Shown here in pieces: positions 17,805 through 27,223 of a DNA stretch of 64,000 bases. Position numbers and translations under genes: made by a program. Positions within the stretch are counted from its first letter, which is position 1, and each line of letters opens with the position of its first letter. The stretch comes from Herbaspirillum autotrophicum (lineage in GTDB: Bacteria > Pseudomonadota > Gammaproteobacteria > Burkholderiales > Burkholderiaceae_D): positions 169,205 through 233,204 of the forward strand of contig NZ_LFLS01000005.1 of NCBI RefSeq assembly GCF_001189915.1. Direction: 5' to 3'. The notes under the pieces are model-generated. The model saw only the letters and a list, made by a program, of their open reading frames with translations, was not told where the DNA came from and searched no databases.

Positions 17805-18228
17805 CTAGTCGGCACTGTCTTACGGCGAGAATACCTCATGCTTAGAATGCAACTCTGCCTCTGATTGTAAGCTGGAGATCGTAGTGGGCGATGTTGCATT
17901 GTCCAGGCATTATTCAATACTCAAGCTCCTCGGTTGGTCAAAAGACTGAAGCCATCGAATCTTTTGAACAACGTCGTATGCTAAAGCAACTCCTTTTTGA
18001 GTTGAGAACGCTTATTCATGAAAATTCGTTCAATCGTATCGCAGCCTTCCTCAGGCTCTGGAGCGATCAATTCTCCGAAAAGATGAATAGTGGTCGTTCC
18101 AAGAAATACTTTTCGATAACGTGAGGTCGCTTCAATGCGGAGGCTGGATTTGAAGCACATCAAGGGCGCATCGTCATCTTCAAAGTTTGGATGCCGCCGA
18201 GCACTAACTGCTATCAGTGGCAGCGAAC
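17805..18228. other. Intergenic stretch with competing small open frames
   Basis: This 424-bp region is AT-richer than its surroundings. It holds a + strand open frame of 77 codons (17891-18124) and a minus-strand frame of 83 codons (17981-18232) that overlap and cannot both be real. The minus frame looks better and is listed separately. Nothing else is recognised. Confidence 0.3.
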
Positions 18229-18232
18229 TCAA
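17981..18232 (-). CDS. Possible small protein coupled to lhgO
   Basis: 83 codons beginning with TTG that overlaps the lhgO stop (TTGA), or 59 codons from the internal ATG (MCFKSSLRIEA...). The predicted sequence contains plausible secondary structure (RKVFLGTTTIHLFGELIAPEPEEG) and no low-complexity stretch. The overlap with the lhgO stop would allow translational coupling as a last operon gene. I do not recognise it, and a + strand frame competes with it. Confidence 0.3.
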   Translation of the reverse strand: MSSLPLIAVSARRHPNFEDDDAPLMCFKSSLRIEATSRYRKVFLGTTTIHLFGELIAPEPEEGCDTIERIFMNKRSQLKKELL

Positions 18233-19419
18233 CCGATTTGTACCTTTCGCGCAATCATTTCTCCAATAGGAATTGCCGATGTCGCAGCCGGCGACGGCGC
18301 ATTACAGACATGCAGTGTGCGAGAGGTCTCCAAGAAGAGAAAGTCGTGTATGAGTGTTCCGTCGGCGGCCACGGCCTGCGCACGAATACCGGCCTCCATT
18401 GGAATAAGGTCATCGAGATGCAACGAAGGACAATACTTTCTGCATTCTTGAAGGTAACCGCTCTTGCGCAGGGAATTGCTGGTCTCCTTGAGACCACTGC
18501 GAAGGTTGGCTCGCAACATCTTCCAGAAGCCGCCGAAGCGGGCGAACTCTGCCACATCGGCCGCATTGAAAGAGAATTTCGGATAACCTTCGCGCGCAAA
18601 TCCCAGGACCGCGTTAGGCCCCACGGTCACGGAACCATCAATCATGCGCGTCAGATGCACGCCCAGAAACGGCAACGCCGGATCCGGCACGGGATAGATC
18701 AGATGTTTGACGATATCGCGCTTTTCCTGGGGCAGCCGGTAATACTCGCCACGGAACGGCACAATCTGGTGCGATGTCTTGAGTCCCGCGAGGCGGGCAA
18801 GACGGTCGGATTGGAGGCCACCGCAGACCACCAGCTTCTTGGCGCGCCAAGAAGCACCAGCGGTATCGACGGCAACGTGATCCGGGTACTCCTGGATTGC
18901 CTCGACACGGTCGCCGGTCACAATCTGTCCAGCTCGCTCCCGGATGACGCGGGCCATCGCATGGCAGACTGCCGTATAGCTCACGATGCCGGTCTCGTGA
19001 ACGAGCAGGGCTCCTATTCCAACGACATTCGGCTCGAGTTCCTTGAGTTCGTCGGCACCGATGGACTGTACTGAGATCCCGTTGCGCGCCGAGCGCTCAG
19101 CCAACGCTTCAAGTCGCGCCTCTTCCTGCCGGTTGGTGGCGACGATCAACTTGCCACAATTGTCGTAGGCGACGTCATGCGTATCGCAAAAAAGCTTGGT
19201 TTCCTTTGCGCCGCGCCGGCACAGTTCGGCCTTCAGGCTGCCGGGCGTATAGTAGACGCCGGCATGTATGACCCCGCTGTTATGCCCGGTCTGATGCTTG
19301 CCGAGCTGCTCCTCCTTTTCCAGCAAGATCAACGAAGCCTGCGGCTCCGACTCGAGCAACTTCATGGCCGTCGCCAGGCCGACGATACCGCCGCCAATAA
19401 CGCAATAGTCGTAAATCAT
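18229..19419 (-). CDS. lhgO: L-2-hydroxyglutarate oxidase
   Basis: 396 residues of the FAD-dependent DAO-type oxidoreductases. The dinucleotide motif VIGGGIVGLATA is at 7-18, and LhgO signatures follow: GHNSGVIHAGVYY near 45, PVPDPALPFLGVHLTR, and the C-terminal CNAPSPAATSAIPIGE. LhgO oxidises L-2-hydroxyglutarate to 2-oxoglutarate and passes electrons to the quinone pool. The usual partner CsiD (glutarate hydroxylase) is absent, so here it may act on L-2-hydroxyglutarate or a similar L-2-hydroxy acid made by the operon's other enzymes. It is the last clear gene of the minus-strand operon starting at 27637; the start overlaps no other gene and is 20 bp from the alcohol dehydrogenase stop. Confidence 0.9.
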   Translation of the reverse strand: MIYDYCVIGGGIVGLATAMKLLESEPQASLILLEKEEQLGKHQTGHNSGVIHAGVYYTPGSLKAELCRRGAKETKLFCDTHDVAYDNCGKLIVATNRQEEARLEALAERSARNGISVQSIGADELKELEPNVVGIGALLVHETGIVSYTAVCHAMARVIRERAGQIVTGDRVEAIQEYPDHVAVDTAGASWRAKKLVVCGGLQSDRLARLAGLKTSHQIVPFRGEYYRLPQEKRDIVKHLIYPVPDPALPFLGVHLTRMIDGSVTVGPNAVLGFAREGYPKFSFNAADVAEFARFGGFWKMLRANLRSGLKETSNSLRKSGYLQECRKYCPSLHLDDLIPMEAGIRAQAVAADGTLIHDFLFLETSRTLHVCNAPSPAATSAIPIGEMIARKVQIG

Positions 19420-19439
19420 AGTCAGTGAGGACCTTATGT

Positions 19440-20501
19440 TCAGGGCGCCAACACGATACGGCCTGCAACCTGGCCTCGTGTCAGTTCATCAAGCACGTCG
19501 TTGACCTCCGACATGGCGCGGGTCGCAATGGGAATCGGCATCACCTTGCCTTCTTGCAGCACGGCGACCAGCTCACGCAGTTCTTCCAGCGTGCCCACAT
19601 TGGACCCCTGTATAGTGATATTACGCATGGCCAGCATGGAAATCGACACTGTGATCTCGCCGCCAAACAGCCCGACGACGATCATGTGCCCGCCTCGTCC
19701 CAGCAGAGCTAATGCCGTCTGTCCAGTGGCTTGCGTGCCGACAAAGTCAATCACGGCGCGCGGCGATCCGCCACAGATTTGCTTGGTGTCTTCGATGAAC
19801 TGCGCGTCACTCTCATTGCTAACGGCGGCAGCCGCACCTGCGCGAATAGCGCCATTCCGCTTGGCCGCCGAAATATCGGCGGCGATGATCTTCGCACTCG
19901 TCAGGTTCGCCAACAAGCTGATTGCCGCCAAGCCCACGCCGCCGGCGCCAACCACCACCACGTGATCATCGCCGGTCAATGCGGGAAGTTTCTGGATTGC
20001 GCTATATGCGGTCAGCCCAGAGCAGGCGGCAATTGCGGCCAAACGTGGATCGAGGTTGCCATAACTCACCACGTAGCGTTCATGCGGCACCAGCACGTAA
20101 TCACTATAACCCCCGTCCTTGCGCGTCCCAATGGTGCGCGAGGTCTCGCACATCAACTCCTCGCCGCGCTTGCATGAACTGCACTTTCCACAGCCGATCC
20201 AAGGAAAGACGACGCCGGCGCGCCCGATGCTGGACTGATCTGCGTCCGGCCCGACGGCCACGATTTTCCCCGCCACCTCATGCCCCATGGTGAATGGTAA
20301 CGTAGCGCCGCGATCAATCAAGGAGATCTTCTTGCCGCCACCGAGGTCGTAATAACCCGACCATAAATGCAAATCCGAGTGGCAAACTCCGCACGCGTCG
20401 ACCTTGACCAACACTTCGCTGCCATGAGGCTCCGGTATGGCATAGGTGCGCTTTTCCAGCGGCTGGGCAAACTGGGTGATCTGATAGCTTTTCATTTTCA
20501 T
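19440..20501 (-). CDS. Zinc-dependent alcohol dehydrogenase
   Basis: 353 residues of the medium-chain dehydrogenase family. Catalytic zinc ligands are seen in ACGVCHSDLH (Cys near 38) and GHEVAG (His near 74), the structural zinc site in CGKCSSCKRGEELMC, and the NAD(P) Rossmann motif in VVGAGGVGLAA near 185. The start at 20501 is preferred over an ATG two codons later because AGGA lies 10 bp upstream. In the operon it would oxidise a hydroxyl of the imported compound to an aldehyde or ketone for the aldehyde dehydrogenase. Confidence 0.88.
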   Translation of the reverse strand: MKMKSYQITQFAQPLEKRTYAIPEPHGSEVLVKVDACGVCHSDLHLWSGYYDLGGGKKISLIDRGATLPFTMGHEVAGKIVAVGPDADQSSIGRAGVVFPWIGCGKCSSCKRGEELMCETSRTIGTRKDGGYSDYVLVPHERYVVSYGNLDPRLAAIAACSGLTAYSAIQKLPALTGDDHVVVVGAGGVGLAAISLLANLTSAKIIAADISAAKRNGAIRAGAAAAVSNESDAQFIEDTKQICGGSPRAVIDFVGTQATGQTALALLGRGGHMIVVGLFGGEITVSISMLAMRNITIQGSNVGTLEELRELVAVLQEGKVMPIPIATRAMSEVNDVLDELTRGQVAGRIVLAP

Positions 20502-20538
20502 GGTGATTTTTTCCTGAGACGGCTAAGGGCTGAACAGG

Positions 20539-22401
20539 TTAGTGTAAAAATACAGTAGAAATCCACGGCACGGCGGCGATGATGGCCACACCAATGGCGA
20601 GTACCACAATGAACCCCATCATCGGGCGCAACGCGCTGTTGGGTTCCACCCCGGCGATGGCGCAGGTGGTGTAGTAGCCGATGCCAAACGGTGGCGCAAA
20701 ATAGCCGATACCCATCGACAAGATGATTACCATCGAATAGTGAATTTCATTGATGGACAAGCCTTTGGCAATTGGCAGCAACAGCGGGGCCAGTAAGGCA
20801 ATCGCAGGAATTCCCTCTAGCACGCTGCCAATCACCACAAAGACCAAGATACTGACGGCCATGAACGTGGCGGCGCCGCCCGGCAAATTGCGAAACGCCG
20901 TTGCCAGATCCTCGGAGAAACCGGATTGCGTCAGCGCCCAGGCCATCGACGTCGCGGTACCGACGATGAACAAAATGGCACCCGCCAGCGAAGACGTGCG
21001 AATGATCATCTTCTTGATATCCTGCCATGCCACGCGCCCGCCCACGGTAAAGCTGAACAGAATCGCGTAAAAGATACCGACTGTGGACACTTCCGTTGCG
21101 GTCGCAACGCCCTCAACCACGGCCGATTTGATCAGGAACGGCAAGATCAGCGCGGGCGAAGCAATCGCCAGCTTGCGCATGATGTCCCGCGACGCCGGTT
21201 TCTGATGCACCACTACTGCCGATCCCTTCTTGCGCCACCAAACATAGGCACACAGTATCAGGCCCATCACGGCACCCGGCAACATGCCGCCGGTAAATAG
21301 CGCAGCGGTTGACACGCCTGCGGCCGAACTGATCGCAATCAACGCCAGGCTAGGCGGAATTGTCTCGGTTTGCGCACCGGTTGCGGCCAGCAGCGCCGCA
21401 ACTTCGCCATCCTTTTCGCCCCGGCGGCGCATTTCGGGTACCAACGCTGGGGCAATAGCAGCAATGTCAGCGCTTTTTGATCCCGAAATTCCAGAAACGG
21501 TGTACATGGCGCCGATCAGAACGTAAGACAGGCCGCCCTTGCGATGCCCCACCAGCGATGCGAAAAATTCCAGAATGCGTCTGGCCATTCCCGTAGCTTC
21601 CATCAGGAAACCCAGGAAAATGAACAACGGAATGGCCAGCAGGATCTGATGCGACATGCCTTCATCGAGCCGCCCGATGAGTACTTGCAGTGGCACCGGG
21701 GTAGTGAGTTGCAAATAGGCGACAGTGGCCAAGCCGAAACAGAAAGCAATCGGGATTCCGCTCAACACGCCGGCAAAGACAAACCCGACGAAGAAAATGG
21801 CCAGGTTCCATTTACCAAGGCCTTCGAATATCGGCCCGCTGAAGCTCAAGCTGACAACAATGGCGGCGGACACTGCAACCACCATGCACACCATGCCGAA
21901 GTGCTTATGGCGCAGCAGCTCAATCAGACCAAAGAACCACATGATCGCCAGGCCAACCGGCAAGGCCGCAGCTCGCCATGCGCCGGAAATGTCCAGAGCC
22001 GGAATGGTCATGAACGACTGGGCATCGGCATACGCATAGGCTGACTGCATGACAAAGCTGAGCCACAGCATCGGCAAGACAATGGCCAGGATACTCAAGA
22101 CCTGCGCAGTTGTTCCCGTGGCGCGCACGGTAATGGAGGTCATACGCATATGGTCGCCGCGGCGCAAGGCGATGCAAGCGCCAAATATTGCCAGCCATAA
22201 GAAGATGATGGACGACAGTTCATCAGACCAGACAATGGGCTTGTCAAATACATAGCGGCTGACTACGCCGGTAGCCAGCAACACGATTTCAATGATGAGC
22301 AACACGCCGGTGATGGCGTACAGCAGCTTTTCGATGGCAGCGTCGAAGCGAACTGCCACAGAAGGCAGGCCAAGATAGGGGGCCGGAATGGTTTGATCCA
22401 T
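20539..22401 (-). CDS. TRAP transporter fused permease, DctQ-DctM
   Basis: 620 residues joining the small and large TRAP membrane subunits. The first about 190 residues are a four-helix DctQ domain (W at SDELSSIIFLWLAIFGA is typical), and the rest is a DctM domain with about 12 helices (GIPIAFCFGLATVAYL; GSKSADIAAIAPALVPEM; PPFGIGYYTTC). TRAP systems import carboxylates such as C4-dicarboxylates and sugar acids driven by a sodium gradient. ATG 22401 is chosen because GAGGAAT precedes it; a longer frame upstream lacks a site. The binding protein is encoded just upstream. Confidence 0.92.
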   Translation of the reverse strand: MDQTIPAPYLGLPSVAVRFDAAIEKLLYAITGVLLIIEIVLLATGVVSRYVFDKPIVWSDELSSIIFLWLAIFGACIALRRGDHMRMTSITVRATGTTAQVLSILAIVLPMLWLSFVMQSAYAYADAQSFMTIPALDISGAWRAAALPVGLAIMWFFGLIELLRHKHFGMVCMVVAVSAAIVVSLSFSGPIFEGLGKWNLAIFFVGFVFAGVLSGIPIAFCFGLATVAYLQLTTPVPLQVLIGRLDEGMSHQILLAIPLFIFLGFLMEATGMARRILEFFASLVGHRKGGLSYVLIGAMYTVSGISGSKSADIAAIAPALVPEMRRRGEKDGEVAALLAATGAQTETIPPSLALIAISSAAGVSTAALFTGGMLPGAVMGLILCAYVWWRKKGSAVVVHQKPASRDIMRKLAIASPALILPFLIKSAVVEGVATATEVSTVGIFYAILFSFTVGGRVAWQDIKKMIIRTSSLAGAILFIVGTATSMAWALTQSGFSEDLATAFRNLPGGAATFMAVSILVFVVIGSVLEGIPAIALLAPLLLPIAKGLSINEIHYSMVIILSMGIGYFAPPFGIGYYTTCAIAGVEPNSALRPMMGFIVVLAIGVAIIAAVPWISTVFLH

Positions 22402-22497
22402 GAGATTCCTCGATATGGAAAAGTAACGTGGGCATAGGAAATGCGGCGGCCATGCGCGCACAGACTCATAGCAACCGCCTTGCTGGCATATCCTTGA

Positions 22498-23517
22498 TCA
22501 GCTCAATGTCCCCGAGTACCGTTCCAACGTCCCCCACGCCTCTTTGCCGAACTTCGACTTCCATGTGTCATAGAACCCTGCTTTGACCAGGCTTTCCCGG
22601 AATGGCCCCGTATTCACATTGTTGAAGACCATGCCGCTCGACTGCAATTGCGCTTGCAGGGAGCTGTTCAGGCTGGCGATTTCAGTGCGCTGCGACACCG
22701 CCGCATTGCGCAGTTGTTGCTCGACCGTGGCGCGCAGATCAGCCGGCAGCGCACTCAATGCCGTCGCATTACCCACAATCCAGTAGCCATCCCACATGTG
22801 ATTCGTGACCGAGATGTATTTCTGCACTTCATACAGTCGGCCGGCATTGATGATGGGAAGCGCATTCTCCTGCCCGTCGACAATGCGTGTTTGCAGGGCC
22901 GAATACAGTTCCGAAAAGTTGATGCTGGTCGGCGCTGCCTGCAGTGCCGAAAAAAGTGACGTCCACAGCGGACTGACCGGGACGCGGATCTTGAGCCCCT
23001 TCATATCCGCCACTTCCTTGACGGGCCTGGTGCTGGTGGATATCTGGCGGAAGCCGTTATCCATGATCCGATCAATCGTGTAGAGATTCGACTTTGCGAT
23101 CTGTGAACGAATATAGGCACCCAGGTCACCATCCATGGCTTTCCAGACCGTGTCATAGTCATGGAAGGCAAAACCGATGCCGCAGATGCCGGCTGCCGGC
23201 ACCAGCGCAGACAAGATGGACGTGGGAATCGACAGCAGCTGGATGCCGCCGGCGCGTACCTGCCCCAGCATATCGGTCGAGCTGCCAAGCTGGTTGTTGG
23301 CAAATACCTGCAACTGTACCTGGCCATTGGTGGCCTTCTTGATGGCCGCCGCCGCCGCATTCATTGCGTTGTTGACGGGATGGCCGACGGGTGCGTCCGT
23401 GCCGAGCTTTAGGCTATAAACCGGTGCGGCAAGCACGCCCCCCGGGATAGATGCGCAGAGGGCGACAGGAGCGGCGATAGCGGCTTTGACAAAGCCACGG
23501 CGAGATTGAGAAATCAT
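22498..23517 (-). CDS. TRAP transporter substrate-binding protein, DctP family
   Basis: 339 residues. The N terminus has a twin-arginine-like signal (SQSRRGFVKAAIAAPVALCAS). The mature part shows DctP motifs: LGTDAPVGHPVNNAMNAAAAAI, DMKGLKIRVP with the conserved substrate-carboxylate arginine, and ELYSALQTRIVDGQENALPII. This periplasmic protein presents the substrate to the fused permease. ATG 23517 follows AGGAGATACC. The presence of the arginine predicts a carboxylate ligand, in keeping with the LhgO and aldehyde dehydrogenase neighbours. Confidence 0.9.
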   Translation of the reverse strand: MISQSRRGFVKAAIAAPVALCASIPGGVLAAPVYSLKLGTDAPVGHPVNNAMNAAAAAIKKATNGQVQLQVFANNQLGSSTDMLGQVRAGGIQLLSIPTSILSALVPAAGICGIGFAFHDYDTVWKAMDGDLGAYIRSQIAKSNLYTIDRIMDNGFRQISTSTRPVKEVADMKGLKIRVPVSPLWTSLFSALQAAPTSINFSELYSALQTRIVDGQENALPIINAGRLYEVQKYISVTNHMWDGYWIVGNATALSALPADLRATVEQQLRNAAVSQRTEIASLNSSLQAQLQSSGMVFNNVNTGPFRESLVKAGFYDTWKSKFGKEAWGTLERYSGTLS

Positions 23518-23546
23518 GGTGGTATCTCCTGGGTGGATCACGTTGC

Positions 23547-24980
23547 TCACACGCTGGCGTGCGAGATAAATTTGGTGACGAGATAGCTCTCGATTGCTTC
23601 CGTACCACCTTCAGAGCCATAGCCGCTATCCTTCACACCGCCAAACGGCGTTTCCGGCAAGCCAAGTCCAAGATGGTTAATCGAAAGCATCCCAACCTCC
23701 AGTTCTGCAGCCAATCGCGCAGCAGAAGCCGACGATCGTGTGAACGCGTAGGAGGCCAATCCGTAAGGCAACCTGTTTCCTTCCTCAATAACCTGGTCAA
23801 TCGTGTCGAACCTGGCCAGTAGCGCAACCGGGCCAAACGGTTCTTCGTTCATGATGCGCATGGCCGGCGTCACATCAGACAGGACCGTTGGTGTAAGGAA
23901 ATTGCCCGCGTTACCGATCCTCTTGCCGCCCAGATCGAGTGATGCACCATGTTCAACCGCGTCTGCAATCAGTTCATCCACCGCATGCATGCGTCTGGCA
24001 CTGATCAACGGTCCCATGGTCGTTTGCGGCGCATCACCGGGGCCGACCTGCAAACGGCTTGCTTCGGCAACGAATTTCTGGCGAAATATCTCGTAGACGC
24101 CCGACTGGATCAGGAAGCGGGTCGGAGACACGCACACCTGTCCGCAATTGCGGTATTTCGAGAACGCCAGCAAGCGCACGGTCGTATCGATGTCAGCATC
24201 GTCGCAGACGATCGCCGGCGCGTGGCCGCCCAGTTCCATCGTGCAGCGCTTCATGTAAATACCCGCGAGGGCGGCGATATGCTTACCCACACGCACCGAG
24301 CCGGTGAATGAGACCTTGCGGATGACTGGATGGGAGATGAGGTATTCTGAAATCTCCGAAGGATCGCCCCACACCAGGTTGAGCACGCCTTCTGGCAAAC
24401 CGGCGTCATGGAATACTTCCGCCAGCACAGCGGTCGTGGCAGGCGTTTCCTCCGGCGGTTTGATCACCATCGAACATCCTGCCGCGAGCGCCGGCCCGAT
24501 CTTTCGCACAGCCTGCGATATCGGGAAATTCCATGGCGTAAATGCGGCAACGGGGCCAACCGGCTCGCGTATCACCGACTGGCTGACCTGGACACTGCGC
24601 GAAGGAATGACACGGCCGTAGGCGCGCCGGCCCTCTTCTGCGAACCAGTCGAGCAGATCGGCTGAAAGCGCGATCTCAACGGCAGCTTCCCGCAGAGGCT
24701 TTCCTTGTTCGCGGGTCATCAGCGCCGCGATTGCTTCCGAGCGCTCGCGGAGCAGGGCTGCGGCCTTGCGAATGATTTTGCAGCGCTCGAAGGCGGACGT
24801 CGCACGCCAGACGTTGAAACCGGCCTGGCTCGCGGCCACTGCAGCGGCAAGATCGGCTTTGCTTGCATGCATCAGGCGGCCCGATATGTCGCCGCTTGCA
24901 GGGTCATGATTGTCGGTATAGCGGTTTCCTGTTGCTCCGACCCAGTCGCCGTTAATAAACAGGCGAGAATGTGTATGCAC
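23547..24980 (-). CDS. NAD(P)-dependent aldehyde dehydrogenase, GabD-like
   Basis: 477 residues of the aldehyde dehydrogenase superfamily with a succinate-semialdehyde-dehydrogenase-like sequence. Active-site residues are Glu249 in MELGGHAP and Cys283 in NCGQVCVSPTR; TPWNFPISQ near 148 and SFTGSVRVGK near 224 form the cofactor site. Starts at GTG 24980 with an excellent AAGGAGATAACC site. It probably oxidises the semialdehyde formed by the operon's alcohol dehydrogenase to an acid. Confidence 0.9.
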   Translation of the reverse strand: MHTHSRLFINGDWVGATGNRYTDNHDPASGDISGRLMHASKADLAAAVAASQAGFNVWRATSAFERCKIIRKAAALLRERSEAIAALMTREQGKPLREAAVEIALSADLLDWFAEEGRRAYGRVIPSRSVQVSQSVIREPVGPVAAFTPWNFPISQAVRKIGPALAAGCSMVIKPPEETPATTAVLAEVFHDAGLPEGVLNLVWGDPSEISEYLISHPVIRKVSFTGSVRVGKHIAALAGIYMKRCTMELGGHAPAIVCDDADIDTTVRLLAFSKYRNCGQVCVSPTRFLIQSGVYEIFRQKFVAEASRLQVGPGDAPQTTMGPLISARRMHAVDELIADAVEHGASLDLGGKRIGNAGNFLTPTVLSDVTPAMRIMNEEPFGPVALLARFDTIDQVIEEGNRLPYGLASYAFTRSSASAARLAAELEVGMLSINHLGLGLPETPFGGVKDSGYGSEGGTEAIESYLVTKFISHASV

Positions 24981-25065
24981 GGTTATCTCCTTAATCTTAT
25001 TTATACGTGCCAACTTCGTGGGGAAGACCCATCAGGATCCTTCCTCACGGCTGACATCAACCTTG

Positions 25066-26370
25066 TTACAGTGCGCTCCCGAACTCCCTTTCCATTGCGC
25101 GACGATATTGATACGCCTCGTCGTCTTCATCGATCTCGACATCCGCCCAAGTCACCACCTGCCCCAGCGGCACCGGTCGTGTCAGTTTCCAGCGCGACGC
25201 CAGGCCAATAGGCAGGGCGCCAATCTTCAAGCTGTCGCTGGCCGGCATGAGCTTGCCCCACACCAGATATCCGCCTTCGCCGTCCAGGCGTTCGCCCGCT
25301 GCCAGATCACGTTTCGCCGTGGCGACAACATCGGCGACGAAAACCTTGGACGATCCCGTGGCTTCATTGCGCAATGCGGCCGAGAAGATCGACACGTTCA
25401 ACTCCAGGCCAATCAAGTGGAACGGCCGATACAGGGCCGCAAGTGTTCCGGTCTCGTCTGTTTTTACGCCATATTCTCGGAAGCAACGCATGGCGTATTC
25501 GTTGGGGGCGGAAAACACCACATACACGCCCCAGCGCAGATTCCCCGGAATAACGCTGCCATCCCGTTCCACGCTCGATACCACCTCGACTTGGCCACGG
25601 TGATGCAACGTCTTCTCATTGAGCACGTCCACCAAGGCATCTGCCGCAGCGGGGGGGAATGCCAGGCCTGCAGGCGCCGGCGTCAATCCGGTCGCATTCG
25701 CGACTGCGGCCATTTCAATCGCCGCCTTCGTGCCATCGATAAAAGAATTGAACATCTGGGCGTTCATGCCACCTTTTTTTGCATCTTCGGGATTGACTCC
25801 CCGGTTCTTCCAGACGTCATCGGGAGTTGATGCATGAAACGACGGCAGGTATCGTGTTCCTTTGCCTGCCGCGACCACCTCGAAACCGCAATTTCGGGCC
25901 CACTCAACCATTTCGCACACCAGCGCAGGCTGGTCGCCATACGCCAGGGAATACACGACACCAGCTGCTCGTGCCTCTTTGGCCAGCAATGGTCCGGCCA
26001 GCACGTCGGCTTCCACGTTGACCATCACGATATGTTTGCGCTTTGCAATCGATGCCCTTGCGTGATAAATACCGGCCGATGGATGCCCGGTCGCCTCCAC
26101 GACCACATCGACATCGTCTGTATCGATCAGGTCGATGGCATTTGTGGTGAAGCGGACTTCTGCAATTTGCTCTTCGTTCCAGCCTACGTTGCGGCAGGAG
26201 TCTTTTGCGCGTTCCGCCGACAAGTCGGCAATCACGGACACTTTGATGCCTTCAGTCGTGGGCACCTGCGACAGAAACATGGAGCCGAACTTGCCGGCCC
26301 CGATCAAACCTACCCGCACGGGGCGTGATGCGATTTGGCGTTTCTCTGCCGTGTTGAAGATAAAAGTCAC
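25066..26370 (-). CDS. Homoserine-dehydrogenase-like NAD-binding protein with SAF domain
   Basis: 434 residues. The N-terminal Rossmann domain has GLIGAGKFGS near 21-30 and the D-V-V-V-E-A-T-G motif near 108, as in homoserine dehydrogenase/Gfo-type oxidoreductases. The C-terminal 90 residues (RDLAAGERLDGEGGY... VTWADVEIDED) form a SAF-like domain. Proteins of this build recur in sugar-acid and polyol operons; the reaction is not settled for most of them. It sits between the Hyi-type isomerase and aldehyde dehydrogenase genes, so it should act on an intermediate of the same pathway. Confidence 0.75.
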   Translation of the reverse strand: MTFIFNTAEKRQIASRPVRVGLIGAGKFGSMFLSQVPTTEGIKVSVIADLSAERAKDSCRNVGWNEEQIAEVRFTTNAIDLIDTDDVDVVVEATGHPSAGIYHARASIAKRKHIVMVNVEADVLAGPLLAKEARAAGVVYSLAYGDQPALVCEMVEWARNCGFEVVAAGKGTRYLPSFHASTPDDVWKNRGVNPEDAKKGGMNAQMFNSFIDGTKAAIEMAAVANATGLTPAPAGLAFPPAAADALVDVLNEKTLHHRGQVEVVSSVERDGSVIPGNLRWGVYVVFSAPNEYAMRCFREYGVKTDETGTLAALYRPFHLIGLELNVSIFSAALRNEATGSSKVFVADVVATAKRDLAAGERLDGEGGYLVWGKLMPASDSLKIGALPIGLASRWKLTRPVPLGQVVTWADVEIDEDDEAYQYRRAMEREFGSAL

Positions 26371-26433
26371 TTGTTATTCTCCTTTGTTCAGGAATGTGAG
26401 GTGCATGCGCCAGATTGCGACATCCACCCCGCT

Positions 26434-27210
26434 TTAATCGTTAAGAATGCGCATCCAGTCGAAGCAACCAGGCGCTGGTTGCCGATTCCGAAATTCGCAG
26501 CCCACCTTCCCTGCATATCCGGACTGTTGCAGTTGATCGAAGAACCGGCGCCAAGCGATTTGGCCGGTTCCAGGCTCCGCGCGCCCAGGGCAATCGGCAA
26601 TCTGGACATGCCCGATGTGTTCGATGCAATCCGATAACTTATCTGCGCAATCGGTCCCCGACATTTCGCAGTGATACGTGTCATAAAGCAGCTTTAGTCG
26701 CGGATGATTGACCCGTCGAATTAGCCAGAGCGCATCGTCAATGGAACGAATGAAGTAACCTGGAACGTCACCGGGATTCAATGCCTCGATCAGCAAGGTC
26801 ACGCCAGCGTCATCGGCCTGGGCTGCGGCCCAACTGAAGTTCTCTTCCCACTGGGCTTCGGCGCGGTCTCTCGCTGTTCGTGGGTCGCAAGTCCCCGAAA
26901 GGACGTGCAGTGCCTTGCACTCGACCTGCGCTGCATACGTCAGGGCTGCGTTCACAGAAGCCTTGAACTGCCCTGCATCCTCAGGTGACACCGCCAAACC
27001 ACGGGTGTACGGCCGAGGCCCGAGCGGTGCGTTCATCAACACCAAGGACTGGCCATTCGCCGCCAGCTGCGCAGACAGATCCTTGGCTTTCAGTTCGTAT
27101 GGATACTGAACCTCGATGGACTTGAATCCGCATGAGGCCGCCAGTGACAACTTTTTTTCAAGCGGGATATCGAGGAACAGCGTCGACACATTCGCACAGA
27201 ACTCGTACAT
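26434..27210 (-). CDS. Hydroxypyruvate isomerase family protein
   Basis: 258 residues with a TIM-barrel of the xylose-isomerase-like type, Hyi/OtnI group. Metal ligands and catalytic residues are visible: Glu142 in LLIEALNPGDVPGY, Asp177 in LLYDTYHCEM, His201 in GHVQIAD and Glu239 in GCEFRNR. Relatives interconvert hydroxypyruvate and tartronate semialdehyde or isomerise 2-oxo-tetronate. This points to a short-chain sugar acid in the pathway. The stop is 63 bp from the SAF-domain gene. Confidence 0.87.
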   Translation of the reverse strand: MYEFCANVSTLFLDIPLEKKLSLAASCGFKSIEVQYPYELKAKDLSAQLAANGQSLVLMNAPLGPRPYTRGLAVSPEDAGQFKASVNAALTYAAQVECKALHVLSGTCDPRTARDRAEAQWEENFSWAAAQADDAGVTLLIEALNPGDVPGYFIRSIDDALWLIRRVNHPRLKLLYDTYHCEMSGTDCADKLSDCIEHIGHVQIADCPGRAEPGTGQIAWRRFFDQLQQSGYAGKVGCEFRNRQPAPGCFDWMRILND

Positions 27211-27223
27211 GGAAACCTGCGCT

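Noticed and set aside
17891..18124. 77-codon + strand open frame near lhgO
   Set aside because: Overlaps a more protein-like minus-strand frame and has no ribosome binding site.
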